Source: a virus
Virus record (IMG/VR): IMGVR_UViG_3300020470_000078
Span: 1-35,887 of that record
DNA length: 35,887 nucleotides
Strand: one strand, 5' to 3'
A program made the position numbers and the translations under genes. Below are positions 1-8,079 of the stretch, piece by piece; the first letter of the stretch is position 1; each line of letters begins with the position of its first letter. The notes beneath the pieces were generated by a model. That model saw only the letters and a program-made list of their open reading frames with translations, had not been told where the DNA came from and did no database searches.

Positions 1-75
1 TACGTTATCAGGAAAAGACTTCCCCTGATTAAAGTAAGGCTTGCAAGACGCCGAATCTGATTGTTGATGTGACAT
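1..75 (-). CDS. N-terminal fragment of a leftward gene cut by the window edge
   Basis: An ATG at 75 on the minus strand opens a frame that stays open for 25 codons to the left edge. The peptide begins MSHQQSDSASCKPYF. Upstream is a purine-rich GAGAGAGAT stretch that could act as a weak ribosome site. The fragment is too short to identify. Its orientation agrees with the leftward gene run that fills most of the window, and it would be divergent from the glycosyltransferase gene starting at 146. Confidence 0.4.
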   Translation of the reverse strand, partial: MSHQQSDSASCKPYFNQGKSFPDNV

Positions 76-124
76 AAGTTGAGATCTCTCTCAATAATAT
101 TTTATCTTGAAAAGGGGGCGTTTT

Positions 125-130
125 TATAAT
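125..130 (+). promoter_or_regulatory. Putative -10 box (TATAAT) of the GT4 gene
   Basis: TATAAT lies 15 nt before the ATG at 146, in an AT-rich stretch following a G-run. No clear Shine-Dalgarno sequence separates it from the start. It is a plausible rightward promoter for the glycosyltransferase gene, but hexamers like this are common by chance in AT-rich DNA. Confidence 0.4.
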
Positions 131-145
131 ATATTTTACTAGAAA

Positions 146-1267
146 ATGAAGTTACACGCACTCGCTATACCCCACACAATTACGTCAAAAGACTACCTTT
201 CCTGTGCTTTTACCCAAAAAGTTCTTAAATTTTGTCAAATGATGCACGCAGATTACGAGATTCTGCATTACGGACATGAAGATTCTACTGTTAAGTGCGC
301 GGAACACATAACGGTTACAACCAATGATGATCTACAAAAATCATACGGTAAATATAACTGGAAAAAAGAATTCTTTAAACATAATACCAGTGACCATGCC
401 CACCAGACTTTTTATCAAAAAGGTGAAATTGAATTAGGTAAGAGGGTAGAAGAGGGAGATTCTATTCTCTGTTTTTGGGGCTCCGGCCATAGGCAAATTG
501 CTGACAATTTTAAAGATAGATGTTATATTATTGAACCCGGTATAGGTTACGACGCAGGGAGCACGTTCGCTCCTTATAAGGTATTCGAATCTTACGCGGT
601 TATGCACTCTATTTATGGAGAACTAGGGATCAAACATCCCGCTTGGTATGACGCAGTGATTCCAAACTATTTTGATACTAAAGATTTTAATTATAGCTGC
701 GTTAAAGATGATTACGTACTTTATTTGGGTAGAATAACAGAAATAAAAGGGCTAAACATTGCAATACAAGCAACGGAAAAAGTAAACAAAAAACTAATAA
801 TCGCAGGGCAAGGAGATCTCAAAGATTTGGGATATGACAGAATTCCCAGTCATGTAGAATATGTTGGTTTTGCAGACACAGAAAAAAGAAGGGAATTACT
901 AAAACACGCGCAAGCCTTAATTTTACCCACGCACTATATTGAACCGTTCGGCGGAGTGACAATTGAAGCGCTTTTTAGTGGTACGCCAATAATTACAACG
1001 GATTGGGGTTGTTTTGCTGAAAATAATCTGCATGGTATAACTGGCTATAGATGCAGAAATATGAGTCAGTTTGTTTGGGCATTACAAAATATTCGAAATA
1101 TCGTACCTGCCGATTGCAAAAACTGGGCGGAAAAAAACTTCAGTCTGGAAAGAGTATCCAAAATGTATAAAGAATATTTTAATTCATTAGATGGCCTGAA
1201 TAGAGAGGGATTTTACGAGATAAATAATAATACCAATCTAGACTGGCTTAATAAAACTTACCCTTAA
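146..1267 (+). CDS. GT4-family (GT-B fold) glycosyltransferase
   Basis: The 373-aa protein has the C-terminal Rossmann half of a GT-B glycosyltransferase of family 4. Residues 190-225 carry the nucleotide-sugar domain entry ([13 protein letters not shown], then LIIAGQGDL). The family's E-x7-E signature is at Glu266 and Glu274 (EPFGGVTIE), followed by [11 protein letters not shown]. Enzymes of this family move a sugar from a nucleotide donor with retention. The N-terminal acceptor half is divergent, so the acceptor is unknown. The gene runs rightward and meets the collagen-like fibre gene tail to tail with a 4-bp overlap. That position makes a fibre protein or host surface glycan a reasonable target (inference). 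Confidence 0.88.
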   Translation: MKLHALAIPHTITSKDYLSCAFTQKVLKFCQMMHADYEILHYGHEDSTVKCAEHITVTTNDDLQKSYGKYNWKKEFFKHNTSDHAHQTFYQKGEIELGKRVEEGDSILCFWGSGHRQIADNFKDRCYIIEPGIGYDAGSTFAPYKVFESYAVMHSIYGELGIKHPAWYDAVIPNYFDTKDFNYSCVKDDYVLYLGRITEIKGLNIAIQATEKVNKKLIIAGQGDLKDLGYDRIPSHVEYVGFADTEKRRELLKHAQALILPTHYIEPFGGVTIEALFSGTPIITTDWGCFAENNLHGITGYRCRNMSQFVWALQNIRNIVPADCKNWAEKNFSLERVSKMYKEYFNSLDGLNREGFYEINNNTNLDWLNKTYP

Positions 1268-2124
1268 ACGGTATGATATTCACCCAAGCCTTGGCCAAGA
1301 TAAATACAATTTGTAGAAGAAGCTATGTGATGTATTTTAGTAATTTGATATACTGTTGATCTATTTACAGTAGTTGTCTGAGTTGGTGTAGCATCTCCCG
1401 CCCAATATATAGTTCCATCAGAAGGATTATTAAATGTTATATTTTTCGTTGCGTCTTTTGTTATAACTCTAACGTAAATAACTTGTCCAGAAGATATATT
1501 ACTTAAAGTTACTGCTGAAGACACCGCATCTAATTCGCAATTAAACGCGTCAGTTGCTGTACAATCCAAAGTGTGTGAGGAAGTTAAGGTTATAACGTCT
1601 TCGGTCGCCCCCCTCAATACTCTAGGACCTGTGGGGCCCGTGGGACCGGTTGCTCCCCCAGCGGGGCCAGCGGGGCCTGTTGGCCCGGAGGGGCCAGAAG
1701 GACCAACCGCACCGCTTACATTAATATTCCAGCTACTGGCGCTACCGGTTCCAGACCTAGTTACAGTTTTAATTGATAAGGTAGAAGCTGAGTAATTGGT
1801 AACTTGGCCAACTAAATACCTGTCTGGGTCTGACGTTAAAGAAACGATGACATACTGTCCAGAAGTAAAACATTTGCCACTTTGAGTGGACATGGAAAAT
1901 GTTTGACCCGGGGCGGTTGCACTAGATGTGAGATCGATTACATCGGACGTTGTAGCGTCGCAGGATGGCCCTGTGGGACCCGAAGGACCCGTGGGGCCAG
2001 TCGGACCCGTATTTAGTGCTCCGGGGTCTCCTTGGGGCCCTGTAGGCCCTGTAGGGCCCAATGGTCCAGAAGGTCCCGTGGGACCCGTAGCTCCAAAAAG
2101 ATTGCCTAAATATACCGTAGCCAT
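1264..2124 (-). CDS. Collagen-like phage fibre protein (GPT/GPS repeats)
   Basis: The 286-aa protein alternates collagen-like Gly-X-Y blocks, mostly GPT, GPS and GPA, at residues 11-54 and 139-167, with a beta-rich module between them (about 61-138, ending [11 protein letters not shown]) and a C-terminal beta-type domain (171-286). Collagen-like stalks of this kind trimerise in phage tail fibres and virion spikes. The short N-terminus YLGNLFG recurs in the other collagen-like protein at 2803-3819, as does the central module, so the two are paralogues and may share one docking site. A TGTAAA box lies 8 nt before the ATG with no Shine-Dalgarno sequence. The Thr-rich GPT triplets are potential glycosylation sites (inference). 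Confidence 0.85.
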   Translation of the reverse strand: MATVYLGNLFGATGPTGPSGPLGPTGPTGPQGDPGALNTGPTGPTGPSGPTGPSCDATTSDVIDLTSSATAPGQTFSMSTQSGKCFTSGQYVIVSLTSDPDRYLVGQVTNYSASTLSIKTVTRSGTGSASSWNINVSGAVGPSGPSGPTGPAGPAGGATGPTGPTGPRVLRGATEDVITLTSSHTLDCTATDAFNCELDAVSSAVTLSNISSGQVIYVRVITKDATKNITFNNPSDGTIYWAGDATPTQTTTVNRSTVYQITKIHHIASSTNCIYLGQGLGEYHTV

Positions 2125-2130
2125 TTTTGT

Positions 2131-2142
2131 ATTTTACACTAT
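2131..2142 (-). promoter_or_regulatory. Putative leaderless promoter box (AGTGTAAA)
   Basis: On the minus strand AGTGTAAAATAC lies so that the TGTAAA hexamer (plus 2133-2138) ends 8 nt before the ATG of the collagen-like gene at 2124. A -10 element at this distance would start the transcript at or next to the start codon. The same arrangement recurs at several other unit starts in the window. Confidence 0.45.
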
Positions 2143-2143
2143 A

Positions 2144-2803
2144 TTAATCTGGGTAAATAAAAGTTAATAACCCGCTCTCTATTATACTATTCGGAGCCCC
2201 AGTAATGTTTATTTTTATTCCTGATTCCTCTATGAACCACTCTCTATAACCACTAGCTTTCCACATAATATCTTCAGGTTTACCATACTCTAAATATAAA
2301 TTTTTAGTATCATAACAAGTAGATGAGGAGCACCTATCGGAAGAGGTTCCAGTAGTAGCAAACTTATTAGCTATTAATGTACCCGTGGTATAGCTATAAG
2401 CTAAAGAGTCCTCAACATGCAGTGTCCCAGCTGGTGAACTTAAATAAGGATTACTAGAAAATATACCAGTAATTGTATGTTGTTCTTGATGGTAGTTATT
2501 ATCAGTCGGGTTAATAATAACATGATCTCCAGTGGCAAATATTCCGCTATTATCTACATTAATCGAAGTCGTCCCTGCCACTAACCCCTGCGGATCGCCA
2601 GTGGGCACATGCGCTACGGGCCCACCAAACCTAAATGCGTAAATTAAATGAGGAGCCGAATTAATGTCATCCACTTCGAGCTCATGAAAATAGCCCTTGT
2701 GCCCGCTGATAACAAGATTATTTCCACTAATGGTTAATCCCTCACCACATATTTGTGATGCTCTAATTTTATCAAAGCGAGATGTTTTTTTATTAGCTGA
2801 CAT
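2144..2803 (-). CDS. Putative virion structural (fibre-associated) protein
   Basis: The 219-aa protein has no motif I can name. It is rich in Gly, Ser, Thr and Asn with short hydrophobic beta-like segments (GLTISGNNLVISG near the N-terminus; GIKINITGAP near the C-terminus), as in phage fibre and baseplate appendage proteins. It contains two neighbouring Cys residues in a Ser/Thr-rich stretch (RCSSSTCYD). Its ATG overlaps the stop of the upstream collagen-like gene by one base, so the two are translationally coupled and probably belong to one appendage. The function is inferred only from composition and context. Confidence 0.7.
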   Translation of the reverse strand: MSANKKTSRFDKIRASQICGEGLTISGNNLVISGHKGYFHELEVDDINSAPHLIYAFRFGGPVAHVPTGDPQGLVAGTTSINVDNSGIFATGDHVIINPTDNNYHQEQHTITGIFSSNPYLSSPAGTLHVEDSLAYSYTTGTLIANKFATTGTSSDRCSSSTCYDTKNLYLEYGKPEDIMWKASGYREWFIEESGIKINITGAPNSIIESGLLTFIYPD

Positions 2804-3819
2804 TATATTTTTATGTGTCTTATATCAAGTCCACCCATGGGGAGCGTACTCGGGTTTGAAAATGTAATTTGGTCACCGTTAACTGTATATACGCTTGGCT
2901 GAATTATTTGCTGCTCGGTTGCGTCCCATATTATTAACCACTCTGGCCCCTTACAAGAGCTACTCAAAGTATAAGTGGCAACATTAGTGGTTGTATCTAA
3001 AAGCTGATACTCTATTGATGGAATAATGTATTTTACCGGCGTATTATTAACTGGATCACAAACCAAGTATCCAGTTTCTAAACTTAAATAAGTGGTAGAA
3101 GTTATATCATGAACTTCTAAGTTGCCGGTGGTAGCGATATTTCCGCTTACAGAAAAGTTACCTTTAATTTTAGAGTCGCCACTTACGTCTAGAGCTAAAC
3201 CCGGATCGGACTCATTGATTCCAAAATAATTAATATCCTCTGTGGTTTCTTTGTAATATAAATTAGAATTAGAAACGCTCCCTTGGTCATTGTATAAAAC
3301 TTTGGTGTTTGCTGAGGTACTCAAACTAAAGGATGATCCAGCTGGCCCGGTTGGGCCAGTCGCTCCCACAGAGCCTCCCAAATTTATGTTCCAATTAGAA
3401 CCGGCACAACCACCGACTTTGTAATCTATGCTTAAAGATAAATTAGTACTTAGAGGAGTATAGTAGGTTACCACGCCCTCCATAAAACACGGTGAAGTAT
3501 TTAAATCATATATTCTTATCCTGCTTCCCTCGTTGTAAGCTAGTCCAGTAAGCGCTGTGATCGTAAATGTTTTTCCTATATCTGTGGTGCTATCATTAAG
3601 ATCTATATAATGATTAATTGAGCCATAAAAACTAAAACCAGAAGCGCCCACCTCCCCCTTTGGTCCAACAGGACCCGTTGCTCCCGAGGGTCCCGTGGCT
3701 CCTCCAGCTGGTCCAACAGGACCCGTCGCTCCAGAAGGCCCTAGGGGCCCAGACGGCCCCACTGGCCCAGTCGGACCGAGTATATTGCCTAAATATAAAT
3801 TATGACCTAGGTTACTCAT
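2803..3819 (-). CDS. Collagen-like phage fibre protein, second paralogue
   Basis: This 338-aa protein has an N-terminal YLGNILG motif, a collagen-like block (residues 15-61), a beta module (about 70-150, ending [11 protein letters not shown]), a second short collagen block (151-161), then a fibre-type region with a [15 protein letters not shown] stretch. That stretch resembles the VGIGxxxPxEKLxVxG segments common in phage fibres. The module and N-terminus match the protein at 1264-2124. The start codon overlaps the stop of the upstream 91-aa gene as ATGA. It probably forms a trimeric fibre or spike. Receptor specificity is unknown. Confidence 0.83.
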   Translation of the reverse strand: MSNLGHNLYLGNILGPTGPVGPSGPLGPSGATGPVGPAGGATGPSGATGPVGPKGEVGASGFSFYGSINHYIDLNDSTTDIGKTFTITALTGLAYNEGSRIRIYDLNTSPCFMEGVVTYYTPLSTNLSLSIDYKVGGCAGSNWNINLGGSVGATGPTGPAGSSFSLSTSANTKVLYNDQGSVSNSNLYYKETTEDINYFGINESDPGLALDVSGDSKIKGNFSVSGNIATTGNLEVHDITSTTYLSLETGYLVCDPVNNTPVKYIIPSIEYQLLDTTTNVATYTLSSSCKGPEWLIIWDATEQQIIQPSVYTVNGDQITFSNPSTLPMGGLDIRHIKI

Positions 3820-4091
3820 TTCTTCTTGCGCGTCTTTTTAGTAGTAAAGCCTTTGGAGCGCGTATTTTTTGTAGTAAAGGTTCTCTTTTTGGTCGGCTCT
3901 TCAACTTGAACCGTTTTCCAAAACGTACCCTTTTTTTCTTTATTAGTCTCTTCTTCTGTAGTATTACCGTTTATAATTTCTATTGCTTTTTCTCTAGCTT
4001 TTTCAGTAATAATACTGATAACTTCCACCATGCTAATATTGTTAATTATATGGTTAGTAAGCTCTTCTATCTCCTTTTCTTTATCGTTCAT
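3816..4091 (-). CDS. Small basic protein of unknown function
   Basis: The 91-aa protein has an acidic, helical N-terminal half (NDKEKEIEELTNH) and a strongly basic C-terminus with repeated TTKKTRKKK-like pieces. I do not recognise a family. The ATG at 4091 is preferred over an upstream in-frame TTG because GAGAT lies about 11 nt before it. The gene leads the collagen-fibre group and overlaps the next gene by 4 bp (ATGA). A basic tail of this kind could bind DNA or an acidic partner, but that is only a guess. Confidence 0.65.
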   Translation of the reverse strand: MNDKEKEIEELTNHIINNISMVEVISIITEKAREKAIEIINGNTTEEETNKEKKGTFWKTVQVEEPTKKRTFTTKNTRSKGFTTKKTRKKK

Positions 4092-4144
4092 AAGCAAAAT
4101 TATCTCAATTATATTATATTATTAAATGGTACAAAATGTAAATA

Positions 4145-4180
4145 TAAAAAACCCCCACTTCCATTTATGAAAGAGGGGGT
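4145..4180 (-). terminator. Rho-independent terminator downstream of the 592-aa fibre gene
   Basis: A 10-bp stem with one mismatch (plus ACCCCCACTT 4151-4160 against AAGAGGGGGT 4171-4180) with a 10-nt loop is followed on the minus strand by a T-run (plus A-run 4146-4151). The T-run is on one side only, so it ends leftward transcription from the gene that stops at 4215. Confidence 0.85.
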
Positions 4181-4214
4181 ATAAGAGATAATTTGTTTAA
4201 TTATCTATAGGACT

Positions 4215-5993
4215 TTAATGAGACAGTGAAGACACGAAGGCCTTAATCTGGTAACCAGTATTTGGGATGACACAGCTAAAGTCAATATTAAATCCAGTAG
4301 TATTAACCTTGGTAACCATGCAGGAAACCAAATCTGGATCGTCATCGCTTCCGTCGCTATCCATATCAGCAACACCGGTGTGCTGTATGGAACATACTAC
4401 ATTGGGTGCTGCGCCGAACGTAAACCCAAACAATACACTTTCCCTTGATACGCCGTTGGGGATAGTTTTTTGATATTGTCTAAAGTTTCCGGCGGTATGA
4501 ATTTGATACTCGGAACCTTCTAATCCAGCTTTCCATACATTATCTCCGTCATCATCAAAGATTAATGAGGCGTTAGTTAATGATCCACCACGGTTAATTT
4601 GGAAACCGGCATCTGGCGGATTACTACCGACATAATCAGAGTTAAGAACAATGATATTGTCACCAATATTAACTTGGTTTTGTTCGGTAATAACGGTCTG
4701 ACCACGAACTTCTAAGTCACCACCAATTACAATACCAGAACTAAGATTTAAAATATTTGAGAATGTATAATTACCAGCAAGTGTTTGCGTTGCGCTAGCA
4801 CTAGTTCTTACAACCGTAGAATCAACTTGGATATCATTAGCGTTTGCCGTAATACCGTCTCCGCCAACAACATCAAGAGTGTCAGAAGTTTCAGTTAAAC
4901 CATCACCAGCAGATAAATTAAGTTTGCTGTTGGGAATTGAACCGGCTAGTTTATCAGCACCAATGCTGCCTTCCAGCATGCTATTTGTAACACCAAGAGC
5001 ATCAATGTTTACAAAATCGCCTTCAACGTGTAAACCGGATCCTGCACCGACATTAATAGCTGCTCCTACTGCTTTTGAGAGACCAAGTCCAGCAACCGTA
5101 GTCTTAATGTGGCTTTCGTCTACTGCGTTAGACTTCAGTTTGAGACCAGAGTCATCTTCAAGTCCGCCGGCAGTAGCTAACTCAACAGCGGAGCCAGCAA
5201 CTTTATCAGTGGTAGTAATTTGACTAAGTTTATTATCAGTGATTGAACCGGCGAGCATGGAATTTACTACTCCACCCTCCGAAACATTTACAAAATCTCC
5301 TTGTGTGTGTAAACCAGAACCAGCACCGACATAAAGAGCGGTGTCATTACCACCGGCAAGACCATCGCCAGCGACATCGGTCATTAGGTGAACTTTACCA
5401 ATTTTATTATCGGCTACTTTTAGGCCAGCGTCATCAGTAAGTGTTCCACCAGCATTTAGCTCAACAGCAGAACCTTCAACTTTACCAGCGGTGGTAATTG
5501 GGTCCAGTTTTGCATCGTTAATTGAGCCAGCAAGCATGGAGTTGGTTACTCCAAGCGCGTCAATATTTACAAAGTTACCATCGACGTTTAAACCAGAACC
5601 GGCACCTACATCAATATCGGCACCAGCACCACCAGCAAGACCTAGGCCGAAAGCGTCAGTTCTAAGGTGTGATGAGCCAATACCATTAGAGCCACCCGCT
5701 TGTAGAATATATAATTGGTCGGAGCCATTAAGACCAATTGTAGTACCGTCGTATTGTACAGCGAGCTCTACGTCGGTATGAAGGGTATCTTCATTTAAAT
5801 TAATTGTCCCACCATAGGGACCAATCTTAAGAGCTTCACCAGCCTTAATTTTTCTATCTAGTGGTACGGCGGACGAGCCTAACGCGAGTTGCTGGCCGTC
5901 AACGAACAAGCCTTCTGCACTACCCGTGATTAATCTAGCGTCACTGCCACCGCTACCGATTCTTAATTGTTCTACATTAAATACTTTTGCCAT
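4215..5993 (-). CDS. Tail fibre / virion appendage protein with 93-residue tandem repeats
   Basis: The 592-aa protein has a short N-terminal domain, then three copies of a 93-residue repeat marked by VGAGSGL at residues 129, 222 and 315 and by NSMLxGSI. Next comes a conserved fibre segment (about 425-500) with NIGDNIIVLNSDYVGS and DAGFQINRGGS, which resembles segments of tail-fibre and structural proteins of marine phages. The last 90 residues form a beta domain (FGFTFGAAPNVVCSI, GFNIDFSCVIPNTGY) like the C-terminus of the protein at 6057-7121. It is probably a long trimeric fibre with an exchangeable tip. A terminator follows it. An AGTGTATTTATAC box is upstream, followed by AGGAG about 15 nt before the ATG. 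Confidence 0.82.
   Translation of the reverse strand: MAKVFNVEQLRIGSGGSDARLITGSAEGLFVDGQQLALGSSAVPLDRKIKAGEALKIGPYGGTINLNEDTLHTDVELAVQYDGTTIGLNGSDQLYILQAGGSNGIGSSHLRTDAFGLGLAGGAGADIDVGAGSGLNVDGNFVNIDALGVTNSMLAGSINDAKLDPITTAGKVEGSAVELNAGGTLTDDAGLKVADNKIGKVHLMTDVAGDGLAGGNDTALYVGAGSGLHTQGDFVNVSEGGVVNSMLAGSITDNKLSQITTTDKVAGSAVELATAGGLEDDSGLKLKSNAVDESHIKTTVAGLGLSKAVGAAINVGAGSGLHVEGDFVNIDALGVTNSMLEGSIGADKLAGSIPNSKLNLSAGDGLTETSDTLDVVGGDGITANANDIQVDSTVVRTSASATQTLAGNYTFSNILNLSSGIVIGGDLEVRGQTVITEQNQVNIGDNIIVLNSDYVGSNPPDAGFQINRGGSLTNASLIFDDDGDNVWKAGLEGSEYQIHTAGNFRQYQKTIPNGVSRESVLFGFTFGAAPNVVCSIQHTGVADMDSDGSDDDPDLVSCMVTKVNTTGFNIDFSCVIPNTGYQIKAFVSSLSH
4929..5672 (-). repeat. Tandem 279-bp (93-aa) coding repeat inside the fibre gene
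   Basis: Two full copies and a shortened third lie in register, with a protein period of exactly 93 residues (VGAGSGL at 129, 222 and 315). The copies have diverged at the protein level, for example NVDGNFVNIDALG, HTQGDFVNVSEGG and HVEGDFVNIDALG. Copies 1 and 3 share the IDALGVTNSML piece, which points to internal duplication or gene conversion. Confidence 0.8.
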
Positions 5994-6056
5994 AATTAGT
6001 CCTAAAGCTCCTAATGTATAAATACACTAGATAAGTATGAAGAGGAGTTTTTTTAA

Positions 6057-7121
6057 TTAAATTACTGGATTTTTGGGTGCCACGAAAACGTGCAAAATAT
6101 AACCATTTCCAGTAACTTTATTGCTAAAATCAATAGTACACGAGGAAGTCGTAACCGCGCTTGTAGAAGTATGATAAAAATTTGCTTCACTAGTCCCAAC
6201 GGGCATTACTAAATTACTGGTAATTTGTGGGGTATATGATAAAGTTTTACCAAAATTTACTGTCATACTACTTGTGTTAATAGGTACACTTTCTTGTAAA
6301 AAAGCCCCCGCGTCCCTTAGTCCGGTATACTGGACACCAGTAATTAACGAACCGTCTGCGCTCATTCCCTCATCATCTACCTCAAAAAGTAAAACTTGTT
6401 CTCCATCTTTTACGGTGGTAAATGTAAAACCTCCCCCAGTTTTGGCGGATATTTTAGAGCTTGTATTAACAAAGTGAATAGAGTCACCCTCGATATATAA
6501 CTCTTTAAATGGTTTTGTCGGAGAACCAAGATTGTAAACTCCACTAGATTGCGGAATTATATTGCCCCCTAAAGACATGTCACCGTCTAGTTTTATATTA
6601 CCGTTAACATGTAGCTTTTCTTCGGGGTTGTCATTTCCAATGCCCACGTAATAGTCGCTTGCTTCAGCAAGTAATATTTTTTTGTTTTGAGTATTTAGCC
6701 TAAATAAACTTTCGCCATCTGTATTTTGTATTAAAAAGGCTCCGGTGTTTGACGTATCTCCAGTAACTCTAAAGTTAGCATTAGATACAATAAATGAGCC
6801 GCCGTCTACATTTAAACTAGTAGTATCTTTCTTGAAAAAGAAGTTGGTTGCGCCAGATAAAAGACCATTATTATTAAATTGTAATTCGGTATCATTACCC
6901 CCCGCAGAGAATAAGGCCGACTGTGGTCCCTGAACACCCATGAAGCCGACTTTTAAATTAGGCTCGGGTGTACTAGTTAAACTGGTAGTAGAAGACTCTT
7001 GCTGAACTGTTGTAACTGCTCCACCGCCCAAAGCGACGTTTACAGAGGGTGAACCAGCGGTAGATACACTGGTTTGCTGAGAACCAGATAATACTACATT
7101 GATTTGTAGATTGTCTGACAT
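6057..7121 (-). CDS. Phage tail fibre protein
   Basis: The 354-aa protein has a low-complexity Ser/Thr/Val N-terminus, then a fibre core with NDTELQFNNNGLLSG, a YVGIGNDNPEEKLHVNGNI motif and GVYNLGSPTKPFKELY. This order is common in phage tail fibres. It ends in a beta-type C-terminal domain (VNFGKTLSYTPQITSNL ... SCTIDFSNKVTGNGYILHVF) that matches the C-terminus of the 592-aa fibre at 4215-5993. No S74 intramolecular chaperone is seen at the C-terminus. It starts 6 bp after the stop of the upstream 123-aa gene, so the two are probably co-transcribed. Confidence 0.82.
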   Translation of the reverse strand: MSDNLQINVVLSGSQQTSVSTAGSPSVNVALGGGAVTTVQQESSTTSLTSTPEPNLKVGFMGVQGPQSALFSAGGNDTELQFNNNGLLSGATNFFFKKDTTSLNVDGGSFIVSNANFRVTGDTSNTGAFLIQNTDGESLFRLNTQNKKILLAEASDYYVGIGNDNPEEKLHVNGNIKLDGDMSLGGNIIPQSSGVYNLGSPTKPFKELYIEGDSIHFVNTSSKISAKTGGGFTFTTVKDGEQVLLFEVDDEGMSADGSLITGVQYTGLRDAGAFLQESVPINTSSMTVNFGKTLSYTPQITSNLVMPVGTSEANFYHTSTSAVTTSSCTIDFSNKVTGNGYILHVFVAPKNPVI

Positions 7122-7127
7122 TTATTC

Positions 7128-7499
7128 TTAATTAGTAACTTCTGGATATACTTTAACGGTTCCATCTAGTAATTTTTTTACTTCAGACTCATCAGAATTG
7201 TACATTTCTATATCGTAAACGGCCATGGTTATTGGAAGGGCGGCAGTTTCAGTTGCTGTTAAGCTTACGTCAACGACGCCACTGGCGGCGGTATATGTAT
7301 GGCCATTAGCAGAGGTAGAAGTAGTATTTATACTTGGGCCCAAATCAACTAACGCACCTCCCGTACCATAATTAAATTTTACCTTACCTCTAACATTAAA
7401 ATTGGTAAGGTCTATAGCGGTACCGTCAGAATTCGTAGCGAATAACTGAGCGTTGAAAGTAGTTCCTTGAATTACATCTAAATTATAGTTTAAAGGCAT
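7128..7499 (-). CDS. BppU-like N-terminal-domain structural protein
   Basis: The 123-aa beta-rich protein begins with a strand pattern QGTTFNAQLFATNSDG, continues AIDLTNFNVRGKVKF and TATETAALPI, and ends VYDIEMYN ... LLDGTVKVYPEVT. This pattern is typical of the small baseplate/fibre-anchoring domain related to BppU-type upper baseplate proteins, which often sit beside tail fibre genes. It probably links a fibre to the tail. A TGTAAT box lies 13 nt before the ATG with no Shine-Dalgarno sequence. Confidence 0.68.
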   Translation of the reverse strand: MPLNYNLDVIQGTTFNAQLFATNSDGTAIDLTNFNVRGKVKFNYGTGGALVDLGPSINTTSTSANGHTYTAASGVVDVSLTATETAALPITMAVYDIEMYNSDESEVKKLLDGTVKVYPEVTN

Positions 7500-7534
7500 A
7501 ATATATAATAATATTACACCTGTAACTATAAAAT

Positions 7535-7954
7535 TTATCTACCCTCTTTTAGAATATCCGTGACTTCGTCACTTGGAATAAACGGTTTTTTTGGATTATG
7601 TAGCGGTTTTCTGTAAGAATTGACATGACCCATAAACTCATTTTTTAATCGATCTCGTAATTGGTCCGTGTTATCGACGGGCAGTAAGCCCACTCTAATA
7701 GCTTCATTTTTTAAATCCGCCAATCCCATAGCATTTACTCTTTGTGCGTACTCAGTTGGGTCCATCGTATTATATTTCGATAAGCCATCGTCTCCCCACA
7801 CTTGATCTAATGTGGTTGGTTCATACTTTTGTTTATCCACCATGCCGTGGGTTTGATTTAATTCGTTCAAGGACTTTTTGGGTTCGGAAGCTTTCACTTC
7901 TTTCACCTCTTTTTTTTCTTCCTTATTCGGCTGATTTTTGTTTTGTTTCTTCAT
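7535..7954 (-). CDS. SAP-motif-like protein of unknown function
   Basis: The 139-aa protein has a Lys/Glu-rich, probably disordered N-terminus (first 30 residues) and then a helix-turn-helix-like stretch MGLADLKNEAIRVGLL followed by TDQLRDRLKNEF. This resembles the SAP helix-extension-helix motif found in DNA-binding proteins and in many phage structural genes. The ATG at 7954 is chosen because a TATAAT box ends 6 nt before it, the leaderless arrangement seen at other unit starts. The same frame stays open about 35 codons further upstream, so it could also be the end of a longer, spliced product of the intron-bearing region. Confidence 0.65.
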   Translation of the reverse strand: MKKQNKNQPNKEEKKEVKEVKASEPKKSLNELNQTHGMVDKQKYEPTTLDQVWGDDGLSKYNTMDPTEYAQRVNAMGLADLKNEAIRVGLLPVDNTDQLRDRLKNEFMGHVNSYRKPLHNPKKPFIPSDEVTDILKEGR

Positions 7955-7960
7955 AATATT

Positions 7961-7970
7961 ATTATACACT
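7961..7970 (-). promoter_or_regulatory. Putative leaderless promoter box (AGTGTATAAT)
   Basis: On the minus strand AGTGTATAAT ends 6 nt before the ATG at 7954, with no ribosome site between. The hexamer TATAAT with an upstream TG is a good extended -10 element. It directly follows a terminator-like hairpin, so a new transcript could begin here. Confidence 0.5.
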
Positions 7971-8013
7971 AAAAGGATTAGCCGATACGAAATTAAGTCT
8001 ACTGGGCTAATGC
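7971..8013 (-). terminator. Terminator-like hairpin after the intron region
   Basis: A perfect 7-bp stem, ATTAGCC/GGCTAAT (plus 7977-7983 and 8005-8011), with flanking GG/CC pairs and a 21-nt loop, is followed on the minus strand by TTTT. The loop is long and the T-run short, so it would be a weak terminator, or it may belong to the 3' part of the structured RNA. Confidence 0.4.
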
Positions 8014-8079
8014 CTGCATAGACACTAGTTAGTTCACTGCACTCATCCCGTAATCCAATTTGTTATCGCCGCTTTTTTA

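Noticed and set aside
1571-2167. Rightward frames encoding GPVGPVGP-like peptides opposite the collagen-like gene
   Set aside because: They are antisense shadows. Gly-Pro codons are nearly self-complementary (GGNCC), so collagen repeats read as collagen-like on both strands. The flanks of the rightward frames are not protein-like.
3660-3780. Short, regularly spaced DNA repeats that might be a CRISPR array
   Set aside because: The periodicity is 9 bp and follows Gly-X-Y codons. There are no fixed repeats with unique spacers.
3660-4184. A 174-codon rightward frame across the second collagen gene and the 91-aa gene
   Set aside because: It overlaps two well-supported leftward genes, and its product is a run of Phe/Leu/Ser typical of an antisense frame of basic and collagen-like coding DNA.
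4879-5781. Several rightward frames opposite the 93-residue repeat gene
   Set aside because: They recur with the repeat period only because the opposite strand is repetitive. Their products lack any family motif and overlap a clear fibre gene.
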